Shown in pieces: positions 7,837-17,992 of a stretch of 64,000 nucleotides of DNA. The position numbers and the translations under genes are program-made. Below the pieces are notes generated by a model. That model worked only from the letters and a program-made list of their open reading frames with translations. It was not told the DNA's origin and searched no databases. The stretch's first letter is position 1. Every line of letters starts with the position of its first letter. This DNA is from Saccharomonospora cyanea NA-134 (GTDB lineage: Bacteria > Actinomycetota > Actinomycetes > Mycobacteriales > Pseudonocardiaceae): NCBI RefSeq assembly GCF_000244975.1, contig NZ_CM001440.1, positions 733,538-797,537 on the forward strand. Direction: 5' to 3'.

Positions 7837-8711
7837 ACGCGCGCGCGGAAGTCGGACTGGAGGTCGTGGAGAGCGGACCGCTCGCCACGGTGCAGGACCT
7901 CGGCAGGCCAGGGCTCGCCGGTGTCGGCGTCGGCGCGTCGGGAGCGGCCGACCGCTCGGCGCTGCGGCTGGCGAACCGGCTCGTCGGCAACCCCGAGGGC
8001 GCGGCGGCCGTCGAGGTGACCCTCGGTGGGTTCGCCGCGCTCGCGCGCCGCGATCTGACCGTCGCCGTCACGGGCGCGCCGTGCCCCGTCACCGTCGGCG
8101 GGCGAGGCGGCGCGGCAGGTGCCGTGCTGCGCGTGCGTGCGGGCGAGTGCCTGAGGTTGGGCGTCCCCGAGCGGGGGCTACGCAGCTACGTGGCGGTGCG
8201 GGGCGGGATCGCGGTGGAACCGGTGCTCGGTTCCGCGTCCACCGACGTGCTCTCCGGTCTGGGTCCGCCGCCGCTGGAGGCCGGGCACACGCTGCCGGTC
8301 GGGAAGCCGACCCTGCCGCCGTCGTCCGTGGACTTCGCTCCCGTGCCCCCGCTGCCCGCCGACGAGCTCACCCTCCGGATCGTTCGGGGCCCCCGCGCCG
8401 ACTGGTTCGCCGACGACGCGCTGCCCACGCTGCTGCGGCAGCCCTACGAGGTGACGCCGCGCAGCAACCGCATCGGCATGCGGCTCGACGGCCCCGAGTT
8501 GGTCCGGGTGCGGGAGGCGGAGCTGCCGAGTGAGGGCATGGTGCCCGGCGCGCTCCAGGTGCCGCCGACCGGCAGGCCCACCCTGTTCCTCGCCGACCAC
8601 CCCGTCACCGGTGGTTACCCCGTGATCGCGGTGGTGCTGTCCGCCGACGTCGACAAGGCGGCACAGGCGAGGCCGGGAATGCGGGTGCGGTTCGTGGAGG
8701 TGAGGTCATGA
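7833..8711 (+). CDS. pxpC: 5-oxoprolinase subunit PxpC (biotin-dependent carboxylase-like)
   Basis: The 292-residue protein belongs to the KipA/PxpC family. It has the N-terminal TVQDLGRPG motif and [20 protein letters not shown], the central [11 protein letters not shown], and the C-terminal [13 protein letters not shown]. It pairs with PxpB as the 5-oxoprolinase B/C subunits. GTG 7833 lies inside the pxpB stop and the 3' end overlaps the DUF1445 gene (ATGA), so three genes are tightly coupled. Confidence 0.88.
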   Translation: MNARAEVGLEVVESGPLATVQDLGRPGLAGVGVGASGAADRSALRLANRLVGNPEGAAAVEVTLGGFAALARRDLTVAVTGAPCPVTVGGRGGAAGAVLRVRAGECLRLGVPERGLRSYVAVRGGIAVEPVLGSASTDVLSGLGPPPLEAGHTLPVGKPTLPPSSVDFAPVPPLPADELTLRIVRGPRADWFADDALPTLLRQPYEVTPRSNRIGMRLDGPELVRVREAELPSEGMVPGALQVPPTGRPTLFLADHPVTGGYPVIAVVLSADVDKAAQARPGMRVRFVEVRS

Positions 8712-9496
8712 CGGAGCAGACGGCAGCGGAGCTGACCCCGGAACAGGCGCGCGAGCGGTTCCGTTCGGGATGGCGGGTTCCCACGGCGGGACTGTGCCCG
8801 GGATGGGCGCAGGCGAACCTCGTCAGCGTGCCACGGGAGTACGCGTACGACGTCCTTCTGTTCGCTCAGCGCAACCCCAAACCGTGCCCGGTGCTCGACG
8901 TCACCGAGCCCGGCGCCGTGAGCACGTCGGTCTTCGCGGGCGACCTCCGGACGGACCTGCCCGCCTACCGCGTCTACCGCGACGGCGAGTTCGTCGAGGA
9001 ACGCACCGACGTGTCCGAGCTGTGGCGCGACGACCTCGTGTCGTTCCTCATCGGCTGCAGCTTCACGTTCGAGTCCGCGCTGCTGGAGGCGGGAGTGCCG
9101 GTGCGGCACATCGAACAGGGACGCAACGTGCCGATGTACGTGACCGATCGCGAGTGCCGGCCGGCGGGCGGTATGGCGGGGCCGCTGGTGGTGTCGATGC
9201 GCCCGCTTCCCGCGTCGGCCGTGGCGACGGCGGTGCGGGTGACCTCGCGGTTCCCCGACGTCCACGGCGCGCCCGTGCACATCGGAGATCCGGCGGAGCT
9301 GGGCATCGCCGACCTCGGGCAGCCCGACTTCGGCGACGCCGTCGACGTTCGGGACGGGGAGTTGCCGGTGTTCTGGGCCTGCGGGGTGACACCACAGGCG
9401 GCTGTGATGCGCTCGCGCCCACCTTTCGCCCTCAGCCACGCGCCGGGTCACATGGCGATCACCGACATCCGGGACGCCACCCTCCAGGTGCCCTGA
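8708..9496 (+). CDS. DUF1445 / D-glutamate cyclase-like hydro-lyase family protein
   Basis: The 262-residue protein matches the YcsI/DUF1445 family: [15 protein letters not shown] at the N-terminus, GCSFTFE near 116-122, [12 protein letters not shown], and [11 protein letters not shown] at the end. The mammalian relative DGLUCY interconverts D-glutamate and 5-oxo-D-proline, so coupling to pxpBC makes sense: one enzyme handles the D-glutamate/5-oxoproline step and the others hydrolyse 5-oxoproline. That pathway reading is inference; bacterial members are often only annotated as putative hydro-lyases. Confidence 0.8.
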   Translation: MTEQTAAELTPEQARERFRSGWRVPTAGLCPGWAQANLVSVPREYAYDVLLFAQRNPKPCPVLDVTEPGAVSTSVFAGDLRTDLPAYRVYRDGEFVEERTDVSELWRDDLVSFLIGCSFTFESALLEAGVPVRHIEQGRNVPMYVTDRECRPAGGMAGPLVVSMRPLPASAVATAVRVTSRFPDVHGAPVHIGDPAELGIADLGQPDFGDAVDVRDGELPVFWACGVTPQAAVMRSRPPFALSHAPGHMAITDIRDATLQVP

Positions 9497-9515
9497 CCCG
9501 GCGCGGGATGTCTCG

Positions 9516-9872
9516 TCAGGCTTCCAGGGCCGCCCTGACGATGGCGAGGGCCTCGTCGCGGGGCAGGCCCAGCGCGCGGATCTGCTCGGCGTAGGCCGAG
9601 GCCGCATCGCGTGCCCGCTGCCTCGTGTCGTCACCCGAGGCGCCGACGAACGTCCCTGCCCTGCCCCGGGTTTCGAGCAGCCCGGCCTCCTCCAGCTCCC
9701 GGTAGGCGCGGGCGATGGTGTTGGGCGCGATCCCGAGCTCGGCCGCCAGCGCCCGGACGGTGGGCAGCTTGGTGCCCACCGGAAGGCTGCCGTCGCGGAT
9801 CTGCCGCGCGATCTCCACCTTCACCTGCTCGTACGGCGGTGTCTTCGACGCGGGTTCCAGACGCACGATCAT
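9516..9872 (-). CDS. GntR-family regulator, short YtrA type
   Basis: This 118-residue protein is almost only a GntR winged helix (VKVEIARQIRDGSLPVGTKL, ALAAELGIAPNTIARAYREL) with a short C-terminal dimerisation helix, typical of the YtrA subfamily that usually controls ABC transporters or small operons. It is the last gene of a minus-strand run fbiA-fbiB-Nudix-GntR, 7 bp after the Nudix gene. No YtrA-type transporter is nearby, so its target is unclear. Confidence 0.85.
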   Translation of the reverse strand: MIVRLEPASKTPPYEQVKVEIARQIRDGSLPVGTKLPTVRALAAELGIAPNTIARAYRELEEAGLLETRGRAGTFVGASGDDTRQRARDAASAYAEQIRALGLPRDEALAIVRAALEA

Positions 9873-9879
9873 GTCGACC

Positions 9880-10419
9880 TCACCTGTCGAGTGCCGCGGC
9901 GATGAGTTCCGTGAGGTCCTCCGTCCTCGGCGGCAGCTCGTGGACCGGCCACCACCGTAGGTCGTCGGACTCGTCGCTGGCCACCGGCCGCGCTCCCTCG
10001 GGCGCCCTGGCCACGAAGCGCACGTCGAAGTGCCGGGTGGGCACGCCGAGCGAACACGTCACCGGGTGCACGTCGAGGTGCAGGGGCTCGGGGTCGAGCG
10101 AGAGCCCGGCGATGCCCGACTCCTCCGTGGCCTCCCGTAGCGCCGCGTCGGCCAGTGAGGTGTCCTCGGGTTCGCAGTGCCCGCCGAGCTGGAGCCAGCG
10201 GCCCACGCGCGGGTGCAGGGTCAGCAGCACGTGCTCACCCGTGGAGTCGAGCACCACCGTGGAGGCGGTGAGGTGCCCGGCCGCGCACGACCGGTCGCAC
10301 GCGTCCTCCCGCGCGGCCAGGAACCCCAGGTAGCTCTGGCGCAGCGACTCCTGCGCGGCGTCGGAGGGTTTCCACGCCTCCAGGGTCGCCGTCGCTTCGG
10401 TGTGCAGGGCGCTCACCAT
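9880..10419 (-). CDS. Nudix hydrolase
   Basis: The 179-residue protein carries a Nudix box [20 protein letters not shown] followed by EESGI. The catalytic REATEE core is intact, but the loop before it is one residue longer than the textbook box, a form I recall in several actinobacterial Nudix proteins. It hydrolyses some nucleoside diphosphate-linked compound; the substrate is not predictable. It overlaps the end of fbiB by 7 bp and is likely co-transcribed with the F420 genes. Confidence 0.8.
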   Translation of the reverse strand: MVSALHTEATATLEAWKPSDAAQESLRQSYLGFLAAREDACDRSCAAGHLTASTVVLDSTGEHVLLTLHPRVGRWLQLGGHCEPEDTSLADAALREATEESGIAGLSLDPEPLHLDVHPVTCSLGVPTRHFDVRFVARAPEGARPVASDESDDLRWWPVHELPPRTEDLTELIAAALDR

Positions 10420-11759
10420 TCCACCAACCCTTCGTCGTCCTCACGCGGTTGCCGTGGCGACAGCGGGGTCGCCGGGTGCCCGATCGCCACCGCGCCGAGC
10501 GGGTACCAGTGTGCGTCCAGGTCGAGGCTGCGTCGGACCACGTCGGCGGCGAAGATCGTCGATCCGATCCAGCAGGAGCCGAGCCCTTCGGCGGCCAGCG
10601 CCACCAGCAGGGCCTGCACAGCCGCGCCACCGGCCACCGTGAACATCGTGCGCTCGCAGTCGTTGCGCCGGTCGTCGCGGTAGGTGTGCGCGCCGTCGGG
10701 CACGAGGAACGGCACGACGACCTCGGGCGCGGTGTAGAGGAGTTCGCCTCGGCGCAGCCTGCGCTCGATCTGGTCCGCGGTGAACCCGTCGCTTACGAGA
10801 TCGGCACGCCACGCCTCGCGCATGGCGTCGAGCAGCTTCTCGCGCTCGGCCGGCGTGCGCAGCCAGCCGAACCGCACGGGCCTGGTGTGGTGGGGTGCGG
10901 GCGCGGTGAGCGCGGCACCCACGGCGCGGCGCAGCGCCGCCGGGTCCACGGGGTCGTCGGTGAACTCCCGCACCGACCGGCGCACGAGCACGGCTTCCCT
11001 GCGTCCCTGGGCGATGGCCTCCGCGGTGCCCAGGCGGAAGAGGTCCTCCTCGGCCGGACGCACGAGATCGCGGGCGGTGGCCGCCCCCGGAACGTCGTCA
11101 CCGACGGTCAGTCCGCGCACCACGGCCACGGGCACGGCCTTGAGCTTGCCCTTCACCAGGTCGGCGGCGGCGGCGACCTCGTCGGCCACGGCGATCTCGG
11201 TGACGGCGAGTTCGTTGCCCTGCCGGTCGGTCTCGCCCGCGTACGACCGCAGCACCCGCAGTCCCGACGAGCCGATGGCGGCGTCCGTCTGCCCGACCCG
11301 CCACGCCCGGCCCATGGTGTCGGTGACCACCACGGCGACCTCCACCCCGAGCCGCTCGCGCAGGCCGTTCCGCAACGCCAGTGCCGACGCGTCCGGATCG
11401 CTCGGCAACAACGCGACCTCACCGGGGTCCACATTGGATGCGTCCACGCCGGAGGCCGCCTGCACGACACCGAGGGTGTTCTCGGTGATCACCGTGCGAC
11501 CGATGCGGGCGAGCACCCGAACGGCCTCCTGCTCGACGAGCTTGCGCCGTTCGGCGTCCTTCGCCTCGGGGGAGCCGGGCACGCGCACGAGCCTGCCCTC
11601 GACCTTCGACACGACCTTGCTGGTCACCACCACGACGTCGCCGGAGCGCAACCACGGCGCGTGGCGGGCGACGGCGCCCGTCAGGTCGTCGCCGGGGCGG
11701 AACTCCGGGAGCCCCTCCACCGGCAGGATCTCGATGCGGTCGGCGGCGTGCTCAGTCAC
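10413..11759 (-). CDS. fbiB: Coenzyme F420:L-glutamate ligase FbiB
   Basis: The 448 residues equal the length I recall for M. tuberculosis FbiB. The N-terminal half (to about residue 245) is the gamma-glutamyl ligase domain ([40 protein letters not shown]). The C-terminal half is a nitroreductase-like FMN domain ([33 protein letters not shown]) that reduces dehydro-F420-0. It adds glutamates to F420-0. The start overlaps fbiA by 8 bp, so the two F420 genes are translationally linked. Confidence 0.95.
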   Translation of the reverse strand: MTEHAADRIEILPVEGLPEFRPGDDLTGAVARHAPWLRSGDVVVVTSKVVSKVEGRLVRVPGSPEAKDAERRKLVEQEAVRVLARIGRTVITENTLGVVQAASGVDASNVDPGEVALLPSDPDASALALRNGLRERLGVEVAVVVTDTMGRAWRVGQTDAAIGSSGLRVLRSYAGETDRQGNELAVTEIAVADEVAAAADLVKGKLKAVPVAVVRGLTVGDDVPGAATARDLVRPAEEDLFRLGTAEAIAQGRREAVLVRRSVREFTDDPVDPAALRRAVGAALTAPAPHHTRPVRFGWLRTPAEREKLLDAMREAWRADLVSDGFTADQIERRLRRGELLYTAPEVVVPFLVPDGAHTYRDDRRNDCERTMFTVAGGAAVQALLVALAAEGLGSCWIGSTIFAADVVRRSLDLDAHWYPLGAVAIGHPATPLSPRQPREDDEGLVEW

Positions 11760-12747
11760 TGTCCACTCCAGCGAGGTCGAGGGCGGCCCGCACCATGTCG
11801 GCCGTCGCCTCGACGTCCGACATGATCAACGGCACGGCGCGCACCGCCACTCCCGGCACGTCCACCGACTCGCCCTTGTGGACCAGCCAGCCGTCGAGCA
11901 ACCCGTCCTCGGACGTCTGCCGCGACCCGTAGTGCCTGCCGACCGCCTCGGCCGACGTCTCCACGCCGATCGCGGACAGGCACGCGTCGGCCATGCCCCG
12001 CAGCGGCTTCCCTCCGATGATGGGGGAGACGCCCACGACGCCCGCCTCCGTGGCGCGCAACGCCTCGCGCACGCCCGGCACGGACAGCACCGTGCCGATC
12101 GACACCACCGGGTTCGACGGGGCGAACAACACGGCGTCGGCCTCCTCGATGGCGGCGAGGACGCCGGGCGCGGGCTCGGCCTCCTCCGCGCCGACGGGCA
12201 CGATGCTGTGGGCGGGGAGCTTCGCCTGGTACCGCACCCACCACTCCTGGAAGTGCAGCGCCTTGCGGCTGCCGGCCTCCTCCGGGTCGTCCACCACGAC
12301 GTGGGTCTCCACCCGGTCGTCACTCATGGGCAGCAGGCGCACTCCCGGACGCCAGCGGTCGCACAGCGCCTCGGTGACGGCCGAAAGCGGGTAACCCGCG
12401 CGGATCATGCGGGTGCGAACGAGGTGGGTGGCGATGTCCTTGTCGCCGAGCGCGAACCAGGTGGGTTCGGCGCCGTACGCCTCCAGCTCGGACTTCACGG
12501 TCCACGTCTCGTCGGCGTGACCCCAACCGCGCTCGGGGTCGACCCCGCCACCGAGCGTGTACATGCAGGTGTCGAGATCAGGGCAGACCCGCAGCCCGTG
12601 CATCCACACGTCGTCGCCCGTGTTGACGAGCGCGGTGATCCGATGGGGGAGGTCCCCCTCCCCGACGGGGGGCAGGCCGAGCGCGGCTTTGACACCGAGC
12701 AGGAACCGGGCTCCGCCCACCCCGCCGACGACGACCACAACCTTCAC
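11752..12747 (-). CDS. fbiA: 2-phospho-L-lactate / phosphoenolpyruvyl transferase FbiA
   Basis: The 331 residues equal the usual FbiA length. The N-terminus [17 protein letters not shown] is the nucleotide-binding start of CofD/FbiA proteins, and [19 protein letters not shown] and [15 protein letters not shown] are conserved further on. It joins the lactyl/PEP-GDP adduct to FO to make (dehydro)F420-0. GTG 12747 gives the canonical N-terminus and lies in a GTGA overlap with a short upstream frame resembling an acetyltransferase C-terminus. fbiC and fbiD are not in the window. Confidence 0.95.
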   Translation of the reverse strand: MKVVVVVGGVGGARFLLGVKAALGLPPVGEGDLPHRITALVNTGDDVWMHGLRVCPDLDTCMYTLGGGVDPERGWGHADETWTVKSELEAYGAEPTWFALGDKDIATHLVRTRMIRAGYPLSAVTEALCDRWRPGVRLLPMSDDRVETHVVVDDPEEAGSRKALHFQEWWVRYQAKLPAHSIVPVGAEEAEPAPGVLAAIEEADAVLFAPSNPVVSIGTVLSVPGVREALRATEAGVVGVSPIIGGKPLRGMADACLSAIGVETSAEAVGRHYGSRQTSEDGLLDGWLVHKGESVDVPGVAVRAVPLIMSDVEATADMVRAALDLAGVDSD

Positions 12748-12971
12748 TGTGCCGGCCTCTTCTCCAGTCCGTGTTGTTCCTCCGGTGCCCGATCCTCGCA
12801 CGCGACCCGGTGCCGGTAACGGTGGTGTTCCACGAACCCGTGCCGTTCGTACAACGCGACCGCGACGGCCCGGATGCACGGCCGGCCGGGCGACGCCGGG
12901 GAGTGGGCGAACTCACACGCCTGCCGTGGGACCTGCGACGGAGGCCGGTCGAAAGACCCGACGGCGACCAC
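12744..12971 (-). pseudogene. Probable GNAT acetyltransferase remnant (C-terminal piece)
   Basis: Up to 75 codons are open, ending in a GTGA overlap with fbiA. Only the stretch AVALYERHGFVEHHRYRHRV looks like protein; it matches the last conserved motif of GNAT acetyltransferases (LYE-xx-GF). The acetyl-CoA-binding motif (R/Q-x-x-G-x-G/A) and the N-terminal half are missing, so this is best read as a decayed gene. The coupling to fbiA suggests it was once the upstream gene of the F420 operon. It could also be a small functional leftover. Confidence 0.4.
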
Positions 12972-13242
12972 GCGGTCGCCTCGCCCGGAGAGCGTTCACC
13001 GGCCCAGGCGGTGCTCGACCTGCGCAGGCCATGCCTTCCGCGCAGGCCTGCTCGACTCCGGCGATCTCGGTCACAATGGAGTTGCCACCGGCGAAGCACC
13101 CACGGGACACGCGGATTTCGCGTGGGTGTTCACTCAGTAACACGGCGACGGCCCGATCGTGGCGTCGGCATAGGATGCGCAAGCGGAACAGCGGAGTTGT
13201 CCGGCGAGAAGGCCAGACCGAAGACACAAGCAGGAGAACGCA
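12972..13242. other. Non-coding gap with hairpin and fdxA leader
   Basis: No convincing gene is visible here. ACCCACG (13098-13104) pairs with CGTGGGT (13121-13127) around further CG-rich complementarity, so a hairpin can form upstream of fdxA. A good ribosome site (CAGGAG, near 13231) precedes the fdxA GTG. Short minus-strand frames exist but look like antisense or decayed coding sequence of the lost GNAT gene. Confidence 0.4.
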
Positions 13243-13563
13243 GTGACCTACGTGATCGCCGAGCCCTGCGTCGACGTGCTCGACAAGGCATGCATCGACG
13301 AGTGCCCCGTCGACTGCATCTACGAAGGCGAGCGGATGCTCTACATCCACCCCGACGAGTGCGTCGACTGCGGGGCCTGCGAGCCGGTCTGCCCGGTGGA
13401 GGCCATCTACTACGAGGACGACGTTCCGGACGAGTGGGGTGCCTACACCAAGGCCAACGCCGACTTCTTCGACGAGCTCGGCTCGCCGGGTGGGGCGGCG
13501 AAGGTCGGCAAGACCGCGCACGACCCGCAGTGGATCAAGGACCTGCCCCCGCAGGGCGAATGA
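13243..13563 (+). CDS. fdxA: Seven-iron ferredoxin FdxA/FdxC
   Basis: The 106-residue protein has the 7Fe ferredoxin pattern: Cys9, Cys17 and Cys21-Pro followed by Cys25 ([13 protein letters not shown]), then [12 protein letters not shown] for the [4Fe-4S] cluster. The acidic C-terminal extension is typical of actinobacterial FdxA/FdxC. It is a cytoplasmic electron carrier. It overlaps dapC by 4 bp, the same fdxC-dapC order as in mycobacteria; the reason for the pairing is unknown to me. Confidence 0.95.
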   Translation: MTYVIAEPCVDVLDKACIDECPVDCIYEGERMLYIHPDECVDCGACEPVCPVEAIYYEDDVPDEWGAYTKANADFFDELGSPGGAAKVGKTAHDPQWIKDLPPQGE

Positions 13564-14651
13564 GCGGGCCCGCGCTTCCCGATTTTCCCTGGGACTCGCT
13601 GGCCGGGCACGCCGCCACGGCACGCGCCCACTCCGGTGGGATCGTCGACCTGTCGGTGGGGACGCCCGTGGACCCGGTGCCGGAGAGCATCAGGGCCGCG
13701 TTGGCGTCGGTGTCGGACGTTCCGGGTTACCCCACCACGCACGGCACCGCCGCGCTGCGTGAGGCGGCGGTCGGTGCGTTGCGGCGGCGACACGGCGTCA
13801 CCGGTGTCGAGCCGGACGCGGTACTGCCCACGATCGGGTCGAAGGAGCTCGTCGCCTGGCTGCCCACGCTGCTCGGCGTGGGCGCGGGCGACACGGTGGT
13901 GATCCCCGAGCTGGCCTATCCCACCTACGAGGTGGGGGCTCTGCTCGCGGGCGCCACCGTCGCGCGGGCGGACGGGCTCACCGCGCTCGGCCCCGCGAGG
14001 CCCGCACTGCTGTGGCTGAACTCGCCGTCCAACCCCACCGGCAGGGTCCTCGGGGTCGCCCACCTGCGCAAGGTGGTGGAGTGGGCGCGGGAACGTGGCA
14101 CCGTGGTGGTGTCCGACGAGTGCTACCTGGCGCTCGGGTGGGACGCCGATCCCGTGTCGATCCTCCATCCGGACGTGCACGGCGGCAGCCTCGACGGCCT
14201 CCTGGCGGTGCACTCGCTGTCGAAGTCGGCCAATCTCGCCGGATACCGCGCCGGTTTCGTGACCGGGGACCCCGCGCTGGTGCGCGACCTGCTGGCCGTG
14301 CGCAAACACGCCGGGATGATCGTGCCGAGGCCGGTGCAGGAGGCCATGACCGTGGCGCTGGCCGACGACGAGGCACTCCGCGAGCAGCGGGCCCGCTACG
14401 CCGCGCGCCGTGACGTGCTGCGGCCCGCTCTGGAGCGTGCGGGATTCCGCGTCGACCACTCCGAGGCCGGGCTGTACCTGTGGGCGACGCGAGGCGAGCC
14501 CGCAGGCCAGACGGTGGCCTGGCTGGCGGAGCGCGGCATCCTCGTCGCACCGGGCACGTTCTACGGGCCGAGAGGTGGCGAGCACGTCCGGGTGGCGTTG
14601 ACCGCCACCGACGAGCGCGTGCGCACCGCCGCCGAGCGCCTGGCGGAGTAG
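13560..14651 (+). CDS. dapC: N-succinyl-diaminopimelate aminotransferase DapC
   Basis: The 363-residue class I/II PLP aminotransferase contains [37 protein letters not shown] and the PLP-lysine motif [15 protein letters not shown] (Lys222). It converts N-succinyl-2-amino-6-ketopimelate to N-succinyl-LL-DAP in the succinylase lysine/DAP pathway, using glutamate. The ATG lies in the fdxA stop (ATGA); longer upstream extension in this frame would run over fdxA and is rejected. dapD and dapE lie downstream, supporting DapC over other aminotransferases. Confidence 0.93.
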   Translation: MSGPALPDFPWDSLAGHAATARAHSGGIVDLSVGTPVDPVPESIRAALASVSDVPGYPTTHGTAALREAAVGALRRRHGVTGVEPDAVLPTIGSKELVAWLPTLLGVGAGDTVVIPELAYPTYEVGALLAGATVARADGLTALGPARPALLWLNSPSNPTGRVLGVAHLRKVVEWARERGTVVVSDECYLALGWDADPVSILHPDVHGGSLDGLLAVHSLSKSANLAGYRAGFVTGDPALVRDLLAVRKHAGMIVPRPVQEAMTVALADDEALREQRARYAARRDVLRPALERAGFRVDHSEAGLYLWATRGEPAGQTVAWLAERGILVAPGTFYGPRGGEHVRVALTATDERVRTAAERLAE

Positions 14652-14728
14652 CACGAGAACCGAGCACCGACCGTGGCCGGGTGGCGGAGACGCTGCCCGG
14701 CCACAGTGCTGTCGGAGGCGCGGCGGCG

Positions 14729-14890
14729 TTGGACAACCCGGCTCACGTCGTCCATGTCGTGGCCGCATGGCGCAGCACCGCTTCCGTGTACGCCGATCCG
14801 GAACTGCTGGCGGCGCTGCGGCGAGACGGCTCCGACGTCGGTGCCGTCAACGAGCCTGACGAGCCTGTCGAACCTCCTGCCGGCGCATGA
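14729..14890 (+). CDS. Candidate truncated antitoxin
   Basis: A 53-codon frame starts at TTG 14729, preceded by GGAGG at a suitable distance, and ends in an ATGA overlap with the next gene. The segment WRSTASVYADPELLAALRRD looks like the C-terminal toxin-binding tail of actinobacterial type II antitoxins. The usual N-terminal DNA-binding half is absent: dapC ends only 77 bp upstream. It is either a shortened antitoxin or the surviving piece of one. Confidence 0.4.
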   Translation: MDNPAHVVHVVAAWRSTASVYADPELLAALRRDGSDVGAVNEPDEPVEPPAGA

Positions 14891-15246
14891 GCCCAAAACG
14901 TGGGGACGACGTCGCTCAACCGGTGAGCGGCGACGAATGGAAGATCCGGTACGCGAACGGTGAAGCCGTGCGTGGCTGGCAGGAACCGCTGGCAGCGGCG
15001 CCGGGCAACCTGCGGAAGGTTCGGGATCTCCTGCGGCACTCGCCGGGTGAGCTGGCCGGGCTGCCACCGCTGCGCCATCACCGGTTGAAGTACGACCTCG
15101 CGACCGGCAGGCACGCCCGCCGGGAGCTACCGCAGTGGCAGATCGAGGTCACCGGAGGCGGGCGCGTCCGGTGTCTCCTTGACGAGGAGAACCACACCGG
15201 CTGGTTGCGGTATGCGGGTACCGGTCACCCGAAGCTCACCGAATGA
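14887..15246 (+). CDS. RelE-like toxin family protein (probable)
   Basis: The 119-residue protein has a basic middle (LPPLRHHRLKYDLATGRHARR) and then QWQIEVTGGGRVRCLLDEE and RYAGTGHPKLTE. I recognise this pattern from actinobacterial type II toxins with a RelE-like beta sheet, where tail basic residues contact mRNA on the ribosome. It starts inside the stop of a small antitoxin-like frame. Function is inferred; no catalytic residue set can be confirmed. It converges on dapD at a stem-loop. Confidence 0.5.
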   Translation: MSPKRGDDVAQPVSGDEWKIRYANGEAVRGWQEPLAAAPGNLRKVRDLLRHSPGELAGLPPLRHHRLKYDLATGRHARRELPQWQIEVTGGGRVRCLLDEENHTGWLRYAGTGHPKLTE

Positions 15247-15330
15247 GTCCTTCGGGACGCACCCGAACCCTCCGTGGGAGGGGAACTCGGAAGCGAGCCA
15301 CCGCACCTCGGCCTGAGTGCCCGGGTTGTA

Positions 15331-15370
15331 CGAGGGCCGTGAGGACTTCGATGGCGGCCCACGGCCCTCG
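15331..15370. terminator. Stem-loop between toxin-like gene and dapD
   Basis: CGAGGGCCGTG (15331-15341) pairs perfectly with CACGGCCCTCG (15360-15370) across an 18-nt loop. It lies between the ends of the plus-strand toxin-like gene and minus-strand dapD, so it can serve both as a bidirectional terminator. Confidence 0.65.
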
Positions 15371-15387
15371 TCGCAGCCTTCGCGGTC

Positions 15388-16407
15388 TCAGTCGTTGGCG
15401 TGCAGGGCGGCGTTGAGTTCCACGCCCGCGCCGGTGCGCTCGACGACCTCCACCGCGCCGGTGGCGGAGTTGCGCCGGAACAGCGCGCCGGAGACACCGG
15501 ACAGCTCGCGCGCCTTCACGGTGCGGCCCTGGAAGACCACCTTCGTGCCCGCCGTGACGTACAGGCCCGCCTCGACCACGGAGTCGTCACCGAGGGAGAT
15601 GCCCACGCCGCCGTTGGCGCCGATGAGGCAGCGCTCGCCCAGCGAGATGACTTCCTTGCCACCGCCGGACAGCGTGCCCATGATCGAGGCGCCACCGCCG
15701 ATGTCGGTGCCGTCGCCGACCACGACGCCCGCCGAGATGCGGCCCTCCACCATCGACGCGCCGAGCGTGCCCGCGTTGAAGTTCACGAAGCCCTCGTGCA
15801 TGACGGTGGTGCCGCTCGCGAGGTGGGCGCCGAGCCGCACGCGGTCGGCGTCGCCGATCCGGACGCCGCTGGGCAGCACGTAGTCCACCATCCGGGGGAA
15901 CTTGTCGATGCTGTGCACCGTCACGGGTCCTCGCGACCGCAGTCGCATGCGCGTGGCCTCGAAGCCCTCCACCGGACACGGGCCGTGGTTGGTCCACACG
16001 ACGTTGGCCAGGTGGCCGAAGATGCCGTCGAGGTTCTGGCCGTGCGGGCGCACCAGCCGGTGGGAGAGCAGGTGCAGTCGCAGGTACACGTCGTGGGCGT
16101 CGGCGGGCGCCTCTGCCAGCGACGCGATGGTGGTGCGCACGGCCACGACCTCGACCCCGCGCGCGTCGTCGGGGCCCAGCAGGGCGGTGGCCGACGCGCC
16201 GAGGGCCTCGGCGGCCTGTTCCTTCGACAGTCGCTCGGTACCGCTTGCCACGGACGTGCCTGACGTGCCCGGCGTGCCCGCGTCGGCGAGCTTCGGCTGC
16301 GGGAACCACGTGTCGAGCACAGTGCCGTCACTCGTGACGGTCGCCAGGCCGACACCGGTCGCGCCGGTCGTTTCGGGATTCGGGTTAGCTGCGCTCACGG
16401 TGCTCAC
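15388..16407 (-). CDS. dapD: Tetrahydrodipicolinate N-succinyltransferase DapD
   Basis: The 339-residue actinobacterial DapD has a variable N-terminal domain (with a low-complexity Gly/Thr/Ser stretch near 43-58) and a C-terminal left-handed beta-helix ([59 protein letters not shown]). It transfers succinate from succinyl-CoA to tetrahydrodipicolinate. GTG start at 16407. It is divergent from dapE across a small lipoprotein gene, as dapD and dapE are also close in M. tuberculosis. Confidence 0.93.
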   Translation of the reverse strand: MSTVSAANPNPETTGATGVGLATVTSDGTVLDTWFPQPKLADAGTPGTSGTSVASGTERLSKEQAAEALGASATALLGPDDARGVEVVAVRTTIASLAEAPADAHDVYLRLHLLSHRLVRPHGQNLDGIFGHLANVVWTNHGPCPVEGFEATRMRLRSRGPVTVHSIDKFPRMVDYVLPSGVRIGDADRVRLGAHLASGTTVMHEGFVNFNAGTLGASMVEGRISAGVVVGDGTDIGGGASIMGTLSGGGKEVISLGERCLIGANGGVGISLGDDSVVEAGLYVTAGTKVVFQGRTVKARELSGVSGALFRRNSATGAVEVVERTGAGVELNAALHAND

Positions 16408-16428
16408 GACCGCTACGGTAACCCGCGC

Positions 16429-16863
16429 TCAGCTCGGCTGTGTCGCCACGTCGGGCAGGCTGGACAGCTCGGTGTGGAGGTCCGTCAGTGCCGTGGCCAT
16501 GTCGGTGAGCGTGGCGGCGCAGAGGTCCGCGTCGCCGCCCTTCGCGCAGTTGTTGTGCCGGTAGGCGCGCACGGTGGCGTCGAGGGTGTCGGCGGCCTCG
16601 GCGAGCCTCGGATGTCCCGTCGCGTAGTTGCGGGCGTTGCCCGGAACGTTCGCGAGTTGCGTGACGTACTTCTCGCACGAGGGCGCCCGCACCTCCGTGG
16701 GCACGGTGTAGCAGTCGTCGGCCTGCAACGCGCGCACCTTCACGGCGAGCGCGCCGGGACCCGGATCCGGTGCTCCCTTCGGCGTCGGACCGGCCTCCCG
16801 GGAACAACCGGTCAACACGAACGCTGCGGCGGTGAGCAGGGCGACACAGGCACGGGTACGCAC
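16429..16863 (-). CDS. Putative secreted lipoprotein
   Basis: The 144-residue protein begins with a basic residue pair, a hydrophobic segment [16 protein letters not shown] and a lipobox with Cys20, so it should be a lipid-anchored exported protein. The mature part has several cysteines (Cys in QADDCYT, APSCEKY, NNCAKGG, ADLCAAT) that could form disulfides, and is mostly helical. I know no named family. It is located between dapD and dapE, on the dapD strand. Confidence 0.7.
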   Translation of the reverse strand: MRTRACVALLTAAAFVLTGCSREAGPTPKGAPDPGPGALAVKVRALQADDCYTVPTEVRAPSCEKYVTQLANVPGNARNYATGHPRLAEAADTLDATVRAYRHNNCAKGGDADLCAATLTDMATALTDLHTELSSLPDVATQPS

Positions 16864-16899
16864 GTCTCCACCGTACGCAGCGGGGGCTACGGTGCCAGC

Positions 16900-17976
16900 A
16901 TGCCCTCGCTCGAGCTGCGTTCCGATCCCGTCGACCTGACCGCGTCCCTCGTCGACATCGCCAGCGTCTCCGGAACGGAGGCGGCCATCGCCGACGCGGT
17001 GGAAGCCGCCCTGCGAGCACAGGCGCCGCACCTGGAGGTGGTGCGTAACGGTGACGCGGTGCTGGCCAGGACGAACCTGGGCCGGTCGAGGCGGATCGTG
17101 TTCGCGGGACACCTCGACACGGTGCCCGTCAACGACAACCTGCCCTCGCGGCGCACCGGGTCCGGCGACGACGAGGTGTTGCACGGGCTCGGCAGCGTCG
17201 ACATGAAGGGCGGTGACGCGGTGTTCCTGCACCTCGCGGCCACGCTGCCGCGGCCGCGGTACGACGTGACCTTCGTCTTCTACGACTGCGAGGAGGTGGA
17301 GGCGGCCCGCAACGGGCTAGGGCGCGTCGAGCGGGAACTGCCCGAGTGGCTGCGCGGGGACCTCGCCGTGGTGGGGGAGCCGTCCAACGCCGCGATCGAG
17401 GCGGGCTGTCAGGGCACGCTGCGCGCGGAGATCCGGCTCACCGGGGTGCGGGCGCACACCGCGCGGGCGTGGATGGGCACCAACGCGATCCACGCGCTGG
17501 CCGAGCCGCTGCGCAGGCTCGCGGAGTACGAGCCGCGGGTGGTCGACATCGACGGCCTCACCTACCGCGAGGGACTCCAGGCGGTGCGGGTCTCCGGTGG
17601 GGTCGCGGGCAACGTCGTGCCCGACGAGGCGGTGCTGGCCGTGAACCATCGTTTCGCACCCGACGTCACGCCGGAGCAGGCGGAGCGGCACGTGCGGGAG
17701 GTGTTCGACGGCTACGACCTCACCGTGGTCGACCGTTCCCCCGGCGCGCTGCCCGGCCTGTCGGCTCCGGCCACGGCGGAGCTGGTGAGCGCGGCGGGTG
17801 GCGACGTTGCGGCCAAGCTCGGGTGGACCGACGTCGCTCGGTTCGCCGCGCTCGGCATGCCGGCCGTGAACTTCGGGCCCGGTGATCCCACGCTCGCCCA
17901 CACACGGCAGGAGAACGTCCCGGCACGCGACATCCGCCGGGTCGGCGAGGTCCTGCGGACGTTTCTGGCCGGCTGA
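16900..17976 (+). CDS. dapE: Succinyl-diaminopimelate desuccinylase DapE
   Basis: The 358-residue M20 metallopeptidase-family protein has GHLDTVP (zinc His near 71), [10 protein letters not shown] (bridging Asp), the catalytic EE pair in [13 protein letters not shown] near 130, [12 protein letters not shown] in the lid/dimer domain, and a final histidine in LAHTRQEN. It removes succinate from N-succinyl-LL-DAP. With dapC and dapD nearby, three of the four succinylase-branch steps are in 4.5 kb. Confidence 0.93.
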   Translation: MPSLELRSDPVDLTASLVDIASVSGTEAAIADAVEAALRAQAPHLEVVRNGDAVLARTNLGRSRRIVFAGHLDTVPVNDNLPSRRTGSGDDEVLHGLGSVDMKGGDAVFLHLAATLPRPRYDVTFVFYDCEEVEAARNGLGRVERELPEWLRGDLAVVGEPSNAAIEAGCQGTLRAEIRLTGVRAHTARAWMGTNAIHALAEPLRRLAEYEPRVVDIDGLTYREGLQAVRVSGGVAGNVVPDEAVLAVNHRFAPDVTPEQAERHVREVFDGYDLTVVDRSPGALPGLSAPATAELVSAAGGDVAAKLGWTDVARFAALGMPAVNFGPGDPTLAHTRQENVPARDIRRVGEVLRTFLAG

Positions 17977-17992
17977 CCCTACGCTGATCGCT

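Noticed and set aside
12771-13559. N-terminal extension of dapC over fdxA
   Set aside because: The extension is out of frame with fdxA and has no family similarity; the ATGA overlap start at 13560 gives a normal DapC.
12913-13623. Minus-strand frame across fdxA as the N-terminal part of the lost GNAT gene
   Set aside because: It overlaps fdxA antisense and has no acetyl-CoA motif; only the C-terminal piece near fbiA is GNAT-like.
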